Below, piece by piece: positions 8,043 through 16,655 of a DNA stretch of 64,000 nucleotides. Numbering within the stretch: position 1 is the stretch's first letter; every line of letters starts with the position of its first letter. The position numbers and the translations under genes are program-made. The notes under the pieces were generated by a model. The model was given only the letters and a program-made list of their open reading frames with translations. It was not told where the DNA came from and ran no database searches. The DNA is from Fimbriimonadaceae bacterium (GTDB lineage: Bacteria; Armatimonadota; Fimbriimonadia; Fimbriimonadales; Fimbriimonadaceae): assembly GCA_020847855.1 (NCBI GenBank), contig JADLBH010000002.1, forward strand, positions 62,001 through 126,000, written 5' to 3'.

Positions 8043-9013
8043 GCGTCCGCATTTGGATCGGAGAGACCCAAGGAGAGGTTTGCAGGCCCGCATTGAACGG
8101 CCTCGGGAAAGGCTCGGGCACAGGGCTCTGGGTGCAACAATCTCGCGTGGCGCGGACCCTCGCGGCCCTAGGTTGCGCGCCGCCTGCGGGCGCGGCCCTT
8201 GGGCCCCTCGCGGTCGCTCGCTTTGGGCGGTGGCTCGAAGCGAGGGAGGTTGGGTTCGCGATGACGCTCGGCTCCTTGGACGCGGAGGGGGTGATCCGGG
8301 ATCCTGGGCCGGTGTCGCCCGAGGAGGCGACCGAGGTCGCGTCCCTGGCCCTGCGCCTCGAATCCAGCCGGCTCGACCTTCAATTCGGGGCGTCGGCAGA
8401 CCACGCACTTGTCTGGCGAGGCGGCTCGCTCGACCTTGACGTAACCGACTGGGAGCCCGCACAAGGGAAGCCGTGGCTTTCAGCCCTTCCCCAGGGGGAA
8501 GGGGAGGCGCTATTCCGACGCTTTGTGGACGATTCCGTGAATCTTCTCGCCGATTCCCACGCCAACGAGCTCCGGGCCGAAGAAGGGCGTCCCCTGCTCA
8601 ATCTCCTATGGCCTTGGGGGCCGGGGCTCGCCTTCGAAATGCCAAGGCTCGTGCTGCGATATGGGGCCCCGCTCCGGGTCGTCACCGAGGACTGGGCCCT
8701 GCAAGGCGCGGCCCGCCTCGCGGGGGTGTCGTTGCAAGGCGAGGCACCCCTGACCGTCCGGGCTGCCCCGTGCCCCTGGGAGCACAGGGACGACCCGGAA
8801 GAACAGGAGTACCTCGCGCGCAGCGAAAGGGAGTCAGGCTGGCTGGCCGGGGAGACCTCGGCGTGTACGGTGGGCCCGTTCGGGTGGCACGCAGGCCCAC
8901 CCGAATGCTCGACGTGGGAGTCGGAGTTGGAGTTCGGCCAGACCAAGGAGGCCGTACCGCTCTGGGAGTGGGTTGCCCGACTACTCCAAGTGGGCGGTCG
9001 CCCGGTAGGATAG
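8024..9013 (+). CDS. ApgM-like (2,3-BPG-independent phosphoglycerate mutase fold) degenerate protein
   Basis: The 329-residue protein aligns by eye with the inner part of archaeal-type phosphoglycerate mutase/ApgM. LGPLAVARFGR and the following ~45 residues resemble the insert domain. The segment NLLWPWGPG (193-201) and the stretch to 234 resemble the family's N-x-I-W-x-W-G-Q-G block. The N-terminal metal-binding DGM and nucleophile-serine segment and the C-terminal D/H metal motifs are absent, so it is probably not a mutase. GTG 8024 is the longest start; TTG 8039 is an alternative. It overlaps the VanZ-like gene. The family assignment rests on a few motifs. Confidence 0.45.
   Translation: MEEKGLSVRIWIGETQGEVCRPALNGLGKGSGTGLWVQQSRVARTLAALGCAPPAGAALGPLAVARFGRWLEAREVGFAMTLGSLDAEGVIRDPGPVSPEEATEVASLALRLESSRLDLQFGASADHALVWRGGSLDLDVTDWEPAQGKPWLSALPQGEGEALFRRFVDDSVNLLADSHANELRAEEGRPLLNLLWPWGPGLAFEMPRLVLRYGAPLRVVTEDWALQGAARLAGVSLQGEAPLTVRAAPCPWEHRDDPEEQEYLARSERESGWLAGETSACTVGPFGWHAGPPECSTWESELEFGQTKEAVPLWEWVARLLQVGGRPVG
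9006..9011 (+). promoter_or_regulatory. Leaderless-type -10 box (TAGGAT)
   Basis: TAGGAT ends 7 nt before the ATG at 9019. It overlaps the last codons of the preceding gene, and there is no Shine-Dalgarno sequence. Confidence 0.5.
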
Positions 9014-9018
9014 GGGCC

Positions 9019-11697
9019 ATGATCAAGCGTGCGGTGGTGTTTGCCGCCATGCTCCCCATCGCGGCTTCCGCGCAGCTCACCGAACTCGAGATCACCGGGG
9101 TGCGGGACGCTCTCACGATCCAAAACTGGGGGCTCGACGATCTCAAGTATCCGCGGTCGCAGTTCGACCTCAAGGCGCCTTCCTTGGTGATGGTGGGCCT
9201 CGGCGACCCGATCGAGGCCACGAGCCGACTACTCGCCGCGCACGAAGCGACCAAGACCGCATCGCTTGTGCAAGTGCTGACAGCGGCCTCGCGGATGCTC
9301 GATGTCGAAGCGAGGGCCAACGCCGGCACCGCCGTCGAGGTGCCGGAATCGCTGCCGCCTGGGGTGGCGGCCGTGGTCTCGCGCATGGTGGGGGCTTTGC
9401 GGTCGGCAGACTCCGAAGTACGCACGGCCCTGGCGGGCCTGAGCGCCCAAGAGGCGAGAGAACTGATCGAAGGTCTGGCGCCTTACGCGATCGAGGATCC
9501 CAGGCTCAGCTTTTCTTTCGTGCGGTCGTCCCCGGTCGCTCCTGATCGCGTCCGTGAGCTCTTGGCGAAGGTGGATGTCGCGCGGATCGTTTCCGCCTCG
9601 ATCCAGTTGTCCACCGAGACCGAGGCCGCGATCGGCAAGCTGCGCGGCCTGAAGGAGGACGTCCCAACCCCCGTGCAACTCACGGTGGCCGGACTCCCCG
9701 TCGAGGTAGCGGGGAAGGCGAACGACGTTCATACCTCGACGAGTGCGCGCCTCCTCCTGGATCTAGGAGGGGACGACGCCTATCGCGGTCGCCACGGGGC
9801 CGGGGTCGGCTATTCCGCGGTGATGGTGGACGTTTCTGGGAACGACCGCTACGACGTTCCCGACCTCAGCGTAGGCGCCGGGGTGGCAGGGATCGGGCTC
9901 GCGTACGACCTGGGTGGAAACGACCGTTTCGAGGGGCGCACCTTGTGCTTCGGCACGGGACTCGCAGGGGTCGGTGCGTTCATGAAGTTCGGGGGCCACG
10001 ACGAGTACCGGGCCGTTGCCCTTGCCCAGGGGTTCGCGCTCGCGGGCATCGGCGTGTGCCTCGACACCGATGGCGACGACACCTACCTCGCCAAGCTCTC
10101 CGCCCAAGGCTCGGCGCGGACGAACGGGGTCGGCTGGCTCCTCGACCGCAAAGGAGCGGACACCTATCGAGCCGGCGGGCTCTTCCTCAACTCGCCCCTC
10201 TTCGCCGACGTTCACTATTCGTTTTCTCAGGGCTTTGGCCAAGGGTATCGAGAGGACTCGGGCGGCTGGGCCGGGGGAATCGGGCTCTTGACCGACCATG
10301 CCGGTGACGACTGCTACCTCGGGGAGACGTACTGCCAGGCGGCGAGCTACTGGTACTCGATCGGCTCGCTCTTTGACGCTTCTGGGAACGACACGTACTC
10401 TGCCCATCACTATGCCCAGGCCTCGGCGATGCACCTCACGTCGGCGTACCTGTTCGACCTTGGGGGTAGCGACCTTTACGGGGTCAAGTACGGGGCATCG
10501 TTCGCGATCGGGCACGACTATGGCGTCGCGGTCATGCTCGATCGGGCCGGGAACGACGTCTACGCCGCCCGCGACTCGACTCCGGGCACCGGGGTCGCGA
10601 ACGGCTTAGGTCTCTTTGTGGACTCCGCCGGGGATGACCGGTACGACGGGCCCCCAGGGTTTGGCCAGGCCTCACGGGGGACAGGTTCGCTCGGAGTGTT
10701 CGTTGACCTCGCCGGTGCCGACAAGTACCGCGAAGGGCTTGCCGATGGCCAGGCGCAAGGCAGGCCGACCTGGGCGCTCGCGCTCGACTTCCGTGGCGCC
10801 CCCCCCGTGGCCGGGGGGGCGACTCGACCCCCTCCGGTGGCGGGCAGCAAACCCCCAGTCACCCCAGCCGAGTTCGCCGAGCTCTTCCGACAGGCCACGC
10901 AATGGGGCGTTGGGACGGCGCAAGCCGAGGTGGACGGCTCCGTCTATCTGCTGTGTGAGATCGGATTGCCCGCTTTCGAGTGGATGGTGGAGAACCGATT
11001 GCAGGGCATGGATCGCCTGCAAAGGAGGTGCTACGTGGCCGTGGCCAGAGCCGTCGGGGCGGAGGCCGGGATCGTGCTGGCGCGCAAGGCCCTCGCCGGG
11101 GATGCCACGATCAAAAAGAACGTTCTCTCTGTCGCCGTGGAAGCGGGGCTCAAGGACATCGGCTCCCTCGTGCCTCCTATGCTCGATCAGCCGGAGACCC
11201 AGCTCGCGGCGGCCAGGGCAGCCGGTCCGCTCCAGGCAAGTGCCGCGGTGCAAGGCCTGAGTCGCCTCACCTTGTCTCCAGACCCCTTGCTCGCCAGGGC
11301 TGCCGCGATCTCCCTCGCTCAGATCGCGTCCCCCGAGAGCGCAGGAACCGCGCAAGCCTTGCTGCGGGCGCCCGACCCGATCGTGCGGGAAGCCGCGATC
11401 GCGCTGCTCGCCTCGATCGGGGATCACGGACGCGCACCAGCGCGAGCGCTAGCCGCAGAAGGGGACGAGATCCGGGCTCGTCAAGGCTTGGCGATCTTGG
11501 GGCGAATAGGGGATGCGGAATCGCTCCGGTTCATCGCGTCCTTCTTGCTCGATCCTCGCCCAGGGGTCCGGATCGAGGCGCTCCGCCGGTTGGACCAGCG
11601 GTGCCCACAAGAGTTCCAAGCCAACTTCCTCAGCCTCAGGACGGATCCGGTGGAGCTCGTCCGTCTCGTGGCCGCGAGCGTGCGCCCCTCGCCCTAG
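9019..11697 (+). CDS. Exported protein with 12 DxxGxDxY repeats and a C-terminal HEAT-repeat domain
   Basis: The frame is open upstream, but a signal peptide (MIKRAVVFAAMLPIAASAQ, residues 1-19) starts at this ATG, giving 892 residues. Residues 20-240 are mixed helical without a recognised domain. Residues ~245-590 hold twelve repeats of about 26-28 residues with consensus hydrophobic-x-hydrophobic-D-x-x-G-x-D-x-Y/F (for example DLGGDDAYRG, DVSGNDRYDV, DASGNDTYSA), separated by Gly/Ala-rich small-residue stretches. This suggests a right-handed beta-solenoid with aspartates on one face, perhaps calcium-binding. A Pro-rich linker follows, then HEAT-type helical repeats (about 680-885). The role is unknown; scaffold or surface binding is plausible. 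Confidence 0.8.
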   Translation: MIKRAVVFAAMLPIAASAQLTELEITGVRDALTIQNWGLDDLKYPRSQFDLKAPSLVMVGLGDPIEATSRLLAAHEATKTASLVQVLTAASRMLDVEARANAGTAVEVPESLPPGVAAVVSRMVGALRSADSEVRTALAGLSAQEARELIEGLAPYAIEDPRLSFSFVRSSPVAPDRVRELLAKVDVARIVSASIQLSTETEAAIGKLRGLKEDVPTPVQLTVAGLPVEVAGKANDVHTSTSARLLLDLGGDDAYRGRHGAGVGYSAVMVDVSGNDRYDVPDLSVGAGVAGIGLAYDLGGNDRFEGRTLCFGTGLAGVGAFMKFGGHDEYRAVALAQGFALAGIGVCLDTDGDDTYLAKLSAQGSARTNGVGWLLDRKGADTYRAGGLFLNSPLFADVHYSFSQGFGQGYREDSGGWAGGIGLLTDHAGDDCYLGETYCQAASYWYSIGSLFDASGNDTYSAHHYAQASAMHLTSAYLFDLGGSDLYGVKYGASFAIGHDYGVAVMLDRAGNDVYAARDSTPGTGVANGLGLFVDSAGDDRYDGPPGFGQASRGTGSLGVFVDLAGADKYREGLADGQAQGRPTWALALDFRGAPPVAGGATRPPPVAGSKPPVTPAEFAELFRQATQWGVGTAQAEVDGSVYLLCEIGLPAFEWMVENRLQGMDRLQRRCYVAVARAVGAEAGIVLARKALAGDATIKKNVLSVAVEAGLKDIGSLVPPMLDQPETQLAAARAAGPLQASAAVQGLSRLTLSPDPLLARAAAISLAQIASPESAGTAQALLRAPDPIVREAAIALLASIGDHGRAPARALAAEGDEIRARQGLAILGRIGDAESLRFIASFLLDPRPGVRIEALRRLDQRCPQEFQANFLSLRTDPVELVRLVAASVRPSP
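9750..10795 (+). repeat. Twelve in-frame DxxGxDxY protein repeats
   Basis: The period is about 78-84 bp, with one longer unit (about 50 residues, the sixth). At DNA level the copies are diverged, so this is an old repeat and not a recent tandem expansion. The conserved codons encode the D-x-x-G-x-D-x-Y core and the Gly-rich turn before the next unit. Confidence 0.8.
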
Positions 11698-11739
11698 CGA
11701 GGGAATCCGCGGACGGTTGTGAGGCGTCAAGAAGACGGT

Positions 11740-12603
11740 ATGAGGTGGGTGAAGGCGGTCCTAGGGTTGCTGGTGCTCGGTGGCTTCCTGTATGGCGCGT
11801 CGAAGTGGCGTACGGGCGAGTTGGAGGTGCCGTTCGTGCCCCGGCCGCTGAGTCCGGTCACGGTCAAGGCGGGCACGCCGGTCACGCTCTTGCTGATCAC
11901 TCCGGTCGCCTCCGGCAGTTCCAAGGAAGGCGATAGCGTCCGTTTTCTCGTCGCAGAGGACGTCCATGCCGGCGGTGGGGTGGTCTTGGGGCAGGGGACC
12001 GTGGTGAGCGGCAAGGTGTCCCAGTCCCGTTCGGGCTCGGTCGCTGGCACCCTGACGAACCGGCCCGCAAGGCTGATCGTGGAGTTGGGGGCACTGAAGG
12101 CCGTGGACGGCACGGAGATCGCGCTGGAAGGGAACAAGGAAGGTAGCTTCGAGTTCACGAAGGCGAACACGAAGCGAGAGGCGCGCCACGTCGTCGAGGC
12201 GATCGAGGATCCCGACGCGAGGAAGTACGCCGAGCAGCTCTACGGTCGGATGCTGAAGGGGGAGAAGCTCACGGAGGCACAGAAGTCCGAGGCCGACAAG
12301 ATGCTGGGCACCCTGGTGGAGCGGTACAACCTGAAGAACACGAGCGACATGATCGGCGGGGGATCGCGCCACAACGGGGTCGAGAGACTCCTACAAGGCG
12401 ACGTGAAGGGGATGACAGGGGGTGAGCTCGCAGTCGCGGTCGCCGCGGTCGGAGAGCTCGCCGACCTCCTCGGGGGGGCGGACAAGGCGGTACAGCGGAT
12501 GTTCACAGGCTCGAACATTGCGGCCCCGATCGGCCTGGAGGTGAAGGTCGCGACGGCCAAAGCTGCGTCCGTCCGGCCCAAGAAGTCCCAGGAAGAGCCA
12601 TAG
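11740..12603 (+). CDS. Membrane-anchored hypothetical protein
   Basis: The 287-residue product starts MRWVKAVLGLLVLGGFLYG, a short positive N-terminus followed by one membrane segment. A beta-rich region follows (residues 25-125) containing LIVELGALKAVDGTEIAL. Residues 130-200 are charged and helical, and a hydrophobic Gly/Ala-rich stretch lies at 220-245. I do not recognise the family. An in-frame GTG at 11719 would add seven residues (RRQED...) before the anchor, so ATG 11740 is preferred. It sits 42 nt after the repeat protein and may be co-transcribed. Confidence 0.6.
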   Translation: MRWVKAVLGLLVLGGFLYGASKWRTGELEVPFVPRPLSPVTVKAGTPVTLLLITPVASGSSKEGDSVRFLVAEDVHAGGGVVLGQGTVVSGKVSQSRSGSVAGTLTNRPARLIVELGALKAVDGTEIALEGNKEGSFEFTKANTKREARHVVEAIEDPDARKYAEQLYGRMLKGEKLTEAQKSEADKMLGTLVERYNLKNTSDMIGGGSRHNGVERLLQGDVKGMTGGELAVAVAAVGELADLLGGADKAVQRMFTGSNIAAPIGLEVKVATAKAASVRPKKSQEEP

Positions 12604-12624
12604 AGGGCCATACTTCCCCATCGA

Positions 12625-13737
12625 ATGGACGCGGTACTCGCGCTGGCGGACGGCACGGCTTGGGAGGGCAAGTCCTTGGGCGCGACCGGCACGGCCACGG
12701 GGGAGCTTGTCTTCACGACCGGGATGACCGGCTATCAAGAGGTTCTCACCGACCCGAGCTTTGCCGGGCAAGTCGTGGTGTTCACCTATCCTCTCATCGG
12801 GAACACCGGGATCAACGACGATGACTTTGAATCGGACTCGGTCCAGCCGACTTCCCTGATCGCGAGAGAGGTCTGCCGCACGCCCAGCAACTGGCGGTCG
12901 AAGGCGTCCCTTCCCGACTACATGAAGGCGAAGGGAGTGGTCGGGATCGAAGGGCTAGACACTCGGGCTGTCACGTTGCGCATCCGGGAGGGGGGCGCGG
13001 TGATGTGCGCAGTTTCCACCGAGGGCCGGGACGCGGCGGTGGAGGCCGCCCGAACCGCCGTGCCCTACGTCGAGACCGACTTCGTCGCCCAAGTCACGAC
13101 GAAAGGTCCCTACGGCTGGGGGGTTTCGGGAATCGAGGACGTGACGGAGCCGGAAGGGCCGGCGATCCTGCGTCTCGTCGTGCTGGACTGCGGTCTCAAG
13201 CGGCACTCGCTCAAGAGGTTTGCTGCCTTGGGGGTACGCAGCGTTGTCCTCCCTGCGGGCAGCAGTGCGGAAGAGGTCCTCAGTTGGAAGCCCGACGGCG
13301 TCATGCTCTCGAGCGGGCCCGGCGATCCAGACCGGCTCGAAGCGGTCGTCGCAACGGCGCAAGGGCTTTTGGGCAGAGTGCCCGTTTTTGGGATCTGCCT
13401 GGGGAGCCAAGTCCTCGCCCGCGCTGTGGGCGGTCGAACGTTCAAGCTCAAGTTTGGGCACCGTGGCTCGAACCATCCGGTCAAGGACCTGACCAACGGG
13501 ACTGTGGCCGTGACGAGCCAGAACCATGGCTTTGCCATCGAGCCGGGATCGTTGGACGGATCTCCGGCCCAGGTCACCCAGGTGAACGTCAACGACGGGA
13601 CCGTGGAGGGGCTTGCCATCCCGAGCGAGAGGGCTTTCGGCGTGCAATACCATCCGGAGGCGGCCCCAGGGCCGTGGGACTCGCGAAAGTACTTCGCGGA
13701 GTTTGTCGAGATCATGAAGAAGGGCCAGACCCGGTAA
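12625..13737 (+). CDS. carA: Carbamoyl-phosphate synthase small subunit
   Basis: The 370-residue protein has the CPSase small-chain N-terminal domain (FTTGMTGYQEVLTDPSF at 29-46) and a class I glutamine amidotransferase domain. The triad is visible as Cys258 in GICLGSQ and His343/Glu345 in QYHPEAAPGP. It hydrolyses glutamine and passes ammonia to CarB for arginine and pyrimidine synthesis. One oddity is that the His found two residues after the nucleophile's Leu in most CarA (CLGH) is Ser here (CLGS). The large subunit is not adjacent; a C-terminal half-gene lies about 9.4 kb downstream. CATACT (12609-12614), 10 nt before the ATG, may be its -10 box. Confidence 0.95.
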   Translation: MDAVLALADGTAWEGKSLGATGTATGELVFTTGMTGYQEVLTDPSFAGQVVVFTYPLIGNTGINDDDFESDSVQPTSLIAREVCRTPSNWRSKASLPDYMKAKGVVGIEGLDTRAVTLRIREGGAVMCAVSTEGRDAAVEAARTAVPYVETDFVAQVTTKGPYGWGVSGIEDVTEPEGPAILRLVVLDCGLKRHSLKRFAALGVRSVVLPAGSSAEEVLSWKPDGVMLSSGPGDPDRLEAVVATAQGLLGRVPVFGICLGSQVLARAVGGRTFKLKFGHRGSNHPVKDLTNGTVAVTSQNHGFAIEPGSLDGSPAQVTQVNVNDGTVEGLAIPSERAFGVQYHPEAAPGPWDSRKYFAEFVEIMKKGQTR

Positions 13738-13862
13738 GAGACGACCGGACCGGCCCATTGCCCAGAAGGACACTGCACACTACGCCACAGGCTCGCCTAA
13801 GAAAGGTGTGGCAACCCAGTCCCCAGCAATCGCCGTGCCAACCCCTGGCGTTACGTGAAAAC

Positions 13863-15443
13863 CTAGCGAGATTGCTCTTGCGCGGCCCCTTGGGCTCCGG
13901 CGTTGGCGAACCGTCGAATATCGCTCGTGAGAACCGTGAGGATCAAGAGCCCGATCAGAAGGAAGCTGACGTTCGCCACCAAGGTTTGGGTCTTGAAGGT
14001 CAACCGCCTGCCCCCACGCAGCAGCTCGACCAGGGCGACCATCATCTGGCCTCCGTCGAGCGGCGAGATCGGTAGCAGGTTCAGCACCCCAAAAGACATG
14101 CTGAGCAAGGCGGCGAACGTGATGCTGCCGAGAATGCCTTGCTTGCTCGCTTCCGCGGACTGGGTCGCGATCATCGCCGGCCCCCCGAGGTCCTCGGTGG
14201 CGCGCTGCGGCTTGGCTGCGAGGGAGGCGAGCCCGAGCGCCATGTCCACAGGCTGACGTACGGCGAGCCCGAGCGCCTCGGTGAAGGTGCTCACCCTCAA
14301 GACGGCCTTGGGGCCGACCATGAGCTTGGCCTGGATCCTAGTCTCGCGGGTCGGCATGAGGTCGGATCCCATGACGACGCTCGGCTTCTTGTCCACCTCG
14401 GGCAGGACGCTGAACTCCATCCGCTTCCCGCCGCGCTCCACGACGATCGGGATCGGCGACCCGTCGGTCCGGTCACGAACAGCGCCCACGATGTCGAAGA
14501 AACGCTTGATCTCGGTACCCCCGACCGACCGTACGACGTCCCCTTCGCGGAGGCCCGCCTTGGCGGCCGGGCCGTCTTGGGCCACGATGCCGAGCACCGG
14601 GCCCGTGTCGGGGATTTGGCGGCCCACGCTCGAGAAGACCGCAGTGAGGATGGCGACGCCGAACAAGATGCTGAATAACGGGCCAGCAAACAGGACGACG
14701 AGCCGCTGCCAGGGTGGCCGGGAGTAGAAGCCGCCCTCGATTCTTGTCTCTCCTCCGTCCTCGCGGGCGTGCATCCCGTGGATCGCGGCGAATCCCCCTA
14801 GCGGGAGCATCAAGAGCGAGAACTCGGTGCCGTGGTTGTCCTTGCGGGCAAGGAGAGGGCGGAACCGCACCTCGACCGGCTCGTCATTCACATGGATCTG
14901 ACCGACGCCTTGCGGCGAATCCTCCGACTTCCCGAGCACCGGGCGATAGTAAAGGATCATGAGCCCGACCGCCACCCCTGCGCAGAGCACTCCGAGCCAT
15001 GAGCCGAGCGGTGCCCGGACGCCCGCCCCGAGCAAAAGCAGGAGCACGCCCCCGCCCGCCGACATGAGGAGAGTCCGCGCTGCCGTACCCGCGTCAAGGT
15101 GGTACAGCCGCTCCAACCGGAGTGCGACCCACACCGGCACCAAGAGGCCAGCCAGTGCGAGGCCGACCAGACCCGCGGTGCCAGGAGCGAGGAGCGAGGC
15201 GAGGGCTGCAACGCCGAAGAGGGCCCAGAGCCACCAGGCCGGTGCCAGCTTGCGGTCAAGGTGCCCGTCCAAGCGAGTGACCCGGCGTCCGCCGACCATG
15301 ACCGCGAAGGCGTTCACCTTCATCCCGAACCATCGCGCCGTGATGAAGTGGCCGTACTCGTGTACGGCGACGAGGACGACCACGGTCGCGAGGAACGCGA
15401 ACGCGCCCTGTACGAGGTTCAGCAATACGGAAAGGTCGCCCAT
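13863..15443 (-). CDS. rseP: RseP-type site-2 zinc metalloprotease (M50) with PDZ domain
   Basis: The 526-residue membrane protease has the zinc motif HEYGH at 28-32 in the first membrane segment. A PDZ domain (about 270-360, GPVLGIVAQDGPAAKAGLREGD) follows, and the second active-site motif SPLDGGQ lies near 465 before the last membrane helices. RseP-type proteases cut membrane-bound regulators such as anti-sigma factors, or remnant signal peptides. It is longer than usual (about 450) because of an insertion at roughly 55-175 that adds several hydrophobic segments. It follows dxr by 10 nt, the common dxr-rseP arrangement. Confidence 0.9.
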   Translation of the reverse strand: MGDLSVLLNLVQGAFAFLATVVVLVAVHEYGHFITARWFGMKVNAFAVMVGGRRVTRLDGHLDRKLAPAWWLWALFGVAALASLLAPGTAGLVGLALAGLLVPVWVALRLERLYHLDAGTAARTLLMSAGGGVLLLLLGAGVRAPLGSWLGVLCAGVAVGLMILYYRPVLGKSEDSPQGVGQIHVNDEPVEVRFRPLLARKDNHGTEFSLLMLPLGGFAAIHGMHAREDGGETRIEGGFYSRPPWQRLVVLFAGPLFSILFGVAILTAVFSSVGRQIPDTGPVLGIVAQDGPAAKAGLREGDVVRSVGGTEIKRFFDIVGAVRDRTDGSPIPIVVERGGKRMEFSVLPEVDKKPSVVMGSDLMPTRETRIQAKLMVGPKAVLRVSTFTEALGLAVRQPVDMALGLASLAAKPQRATEDLGGPAMIATQSAEASKQGILGSITFAALLSMSFGVLNLLPISPLDGGQMMVALVELLRGGRRLTFKTQTLVANVSFLLIGLLILTVLTSDIRRFANAGAQGAAQEQSR

Positions 15444-15453
15444 CTTCCTAGTT

Positions 15454-16575
15454 TCAAGACCGTAGCATTGCCTCTACGGTTTCGCGGGCCCAGGCATCCG
15501 CATCGAGCAAGGCTTCGAGGCCGCCTGGAACCGGGACGTGCCGATCGAGGACCCGTTCCACGGTCTCCGTAATCTCCAAGAAGCCGCACCGACCCACTAA
15601 GAAGGCCTCCGCCGCCGCCTCGTTGGCCGCGTTCATCACGCAAGGGGCGGTGCCACCCATCTCGAAGCTGCGCCGAGCCAGCAAGGGGGCAGGGAACACC
15701 TCCAGGTCAGGCTCTTCGAACGTAAGGCTTGGAGTCAGCACCGGGTCATAGGTCGGCAGGTCGTTGGGCACACGGTCGGGTGCGAGCAGCGCGAACTGGA
15801 TCGGCAGTCTCATATCGGGCCAGCCGAGCTGCGCGAGCATGCTGCCGTCCTTGAGCCGCACGAACGAGTGGACGATGCTCTGGGGGTGGACGACGATCCC
15901 CACCTGTCCGAGGGAGAGATCGAAGAGCCAGCAGGCCTCGATCGTCTCCAGGCCCTTGTTCATCAGGGTGGCCGAGTCCACCGTGATCTTGCCTCCCATG
16001 CGCCATGTAGGGTGGTCGAGGGCGGCCTCTCGGGTGACCGCGGCCAGTTCCCCGCGCTTCTTCCCGCGGAACGGGCCACCGCTCGAAGTGATCAGGATCT
16101 CGGCGACATCGGAGACGCTCCTGCCCTCGAGGCACTGAAAGATGGCGGAATGCTCGGAGTCAATGGGGGTGAGCCGTGTGCCGTGGAGGTTCACTGCCTG
16201 CATCACAATCTCGCCCGCTGCGACGAGCACCTCCTTGCTCGCCAGGGCGACGTGCTTGCCCGACTCGATCGCGGCGAGGGTCGGGAGGAGACCGATGACG
16301 CCCGCTACAGCGATGACTACCGTGCTCGCCTCGGGCATCGAGGCGAGTTCGCACACCGCATCCATGCCGCCTGGGACACCGAACTCCCGCGCTGCGTCCT
16401 CGTCGAGCAAGGCCGTTCGCTTGACCCCGAACTCGGCGGCGAGCGAGGCCAAGGCTTCCCCCTGCCTCCGAGCGGCGAGGCCGACCACCTCGAGGCGTTC
16501 TGAATGCTGGCGCACGACGTCCAAGGTCTGCCTGCCAATGCTGCCGGTCGCGCCAAGAACGACGATCTTCTGCAC
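15454..16575 (-). CDS. dxr: 1-deoxy-D-xylulose 5-phosphate reductoisomerase
   Basis: The 373-residue protein catalyses the NADPH-dependent second step of the MEP isoprenoid pathway. The nucleotide-binding motif GATGSIGRQTLD is at 8-19, LASKEVLVAAG at 111-121, and the metal-binding stretch IDSEHSAIFQ at 138-147 (D139, E141). Length is normal to slightly short. GTG 16573-16575 is the start, with TAGAAC 6 nt upstream. It forms an operon with rseP and is divergent from the HDOD gene. Confidence 0.95.
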   Translation of the reverse strand: MQKIVVLGATGSIGRQTLDVVRQHSERLEVVGLAARRQGEALASLAAEFGVKRTALLDEDAAREFGVPGGMDAVCELASMPEASTVVIAVAGVIGLLPTLAAIESGKHVALASKEVLVAAGEIVMQAVNLHGTRLTPIDSEHSAIFQCLEGRSVSDVAEILITSSGGPFRGKKRGELAAVTREAALDHPTWRMGGKITVDSATLMNKGLETIEACWLFDLSLGQVGIVVHPQSIVHSFVRLKDGSMLAQLGWPDMRLPIQFALLAPDRVPNDLPTYDPVLTPSLTFEEPDLEVFPAPLLARRSFEMGGTAPCVMNAANEAAAEAFLVGRCGFLEITETVERVLDRHVPVPGGLEALLDADAWARETVEAMLRS

Positions 16576-16581
16576 CGGTAG

Positions 16582-16587
16582 GTTCTA
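16582..16587 (-). promoter_or_regulatory. Possible -10 box (TAGAAC) of dxr
   Basis: TAGAAC on the minus strand ends 6 nt before the GTG start. The final base is C instead of the usual T, so support is moderate. Confidence 0.3.
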
Positions 16588-16655
16588 CCTGAGCCTGGCA
16601 CAGCGGCCTGCCAACTATCCCGATAGGGGAGAACGCTGACCAGGCGACCCTCCCC

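Noticed and set aside
9750-10795. RTX toxin-type calcium repeats
   Set aside because: The unit is about 27 residues with D-x-x-G-x-D-x-Y, not the 9-residue GGxGxDxLx of RTX, and no type I secretion genes are adjacent.
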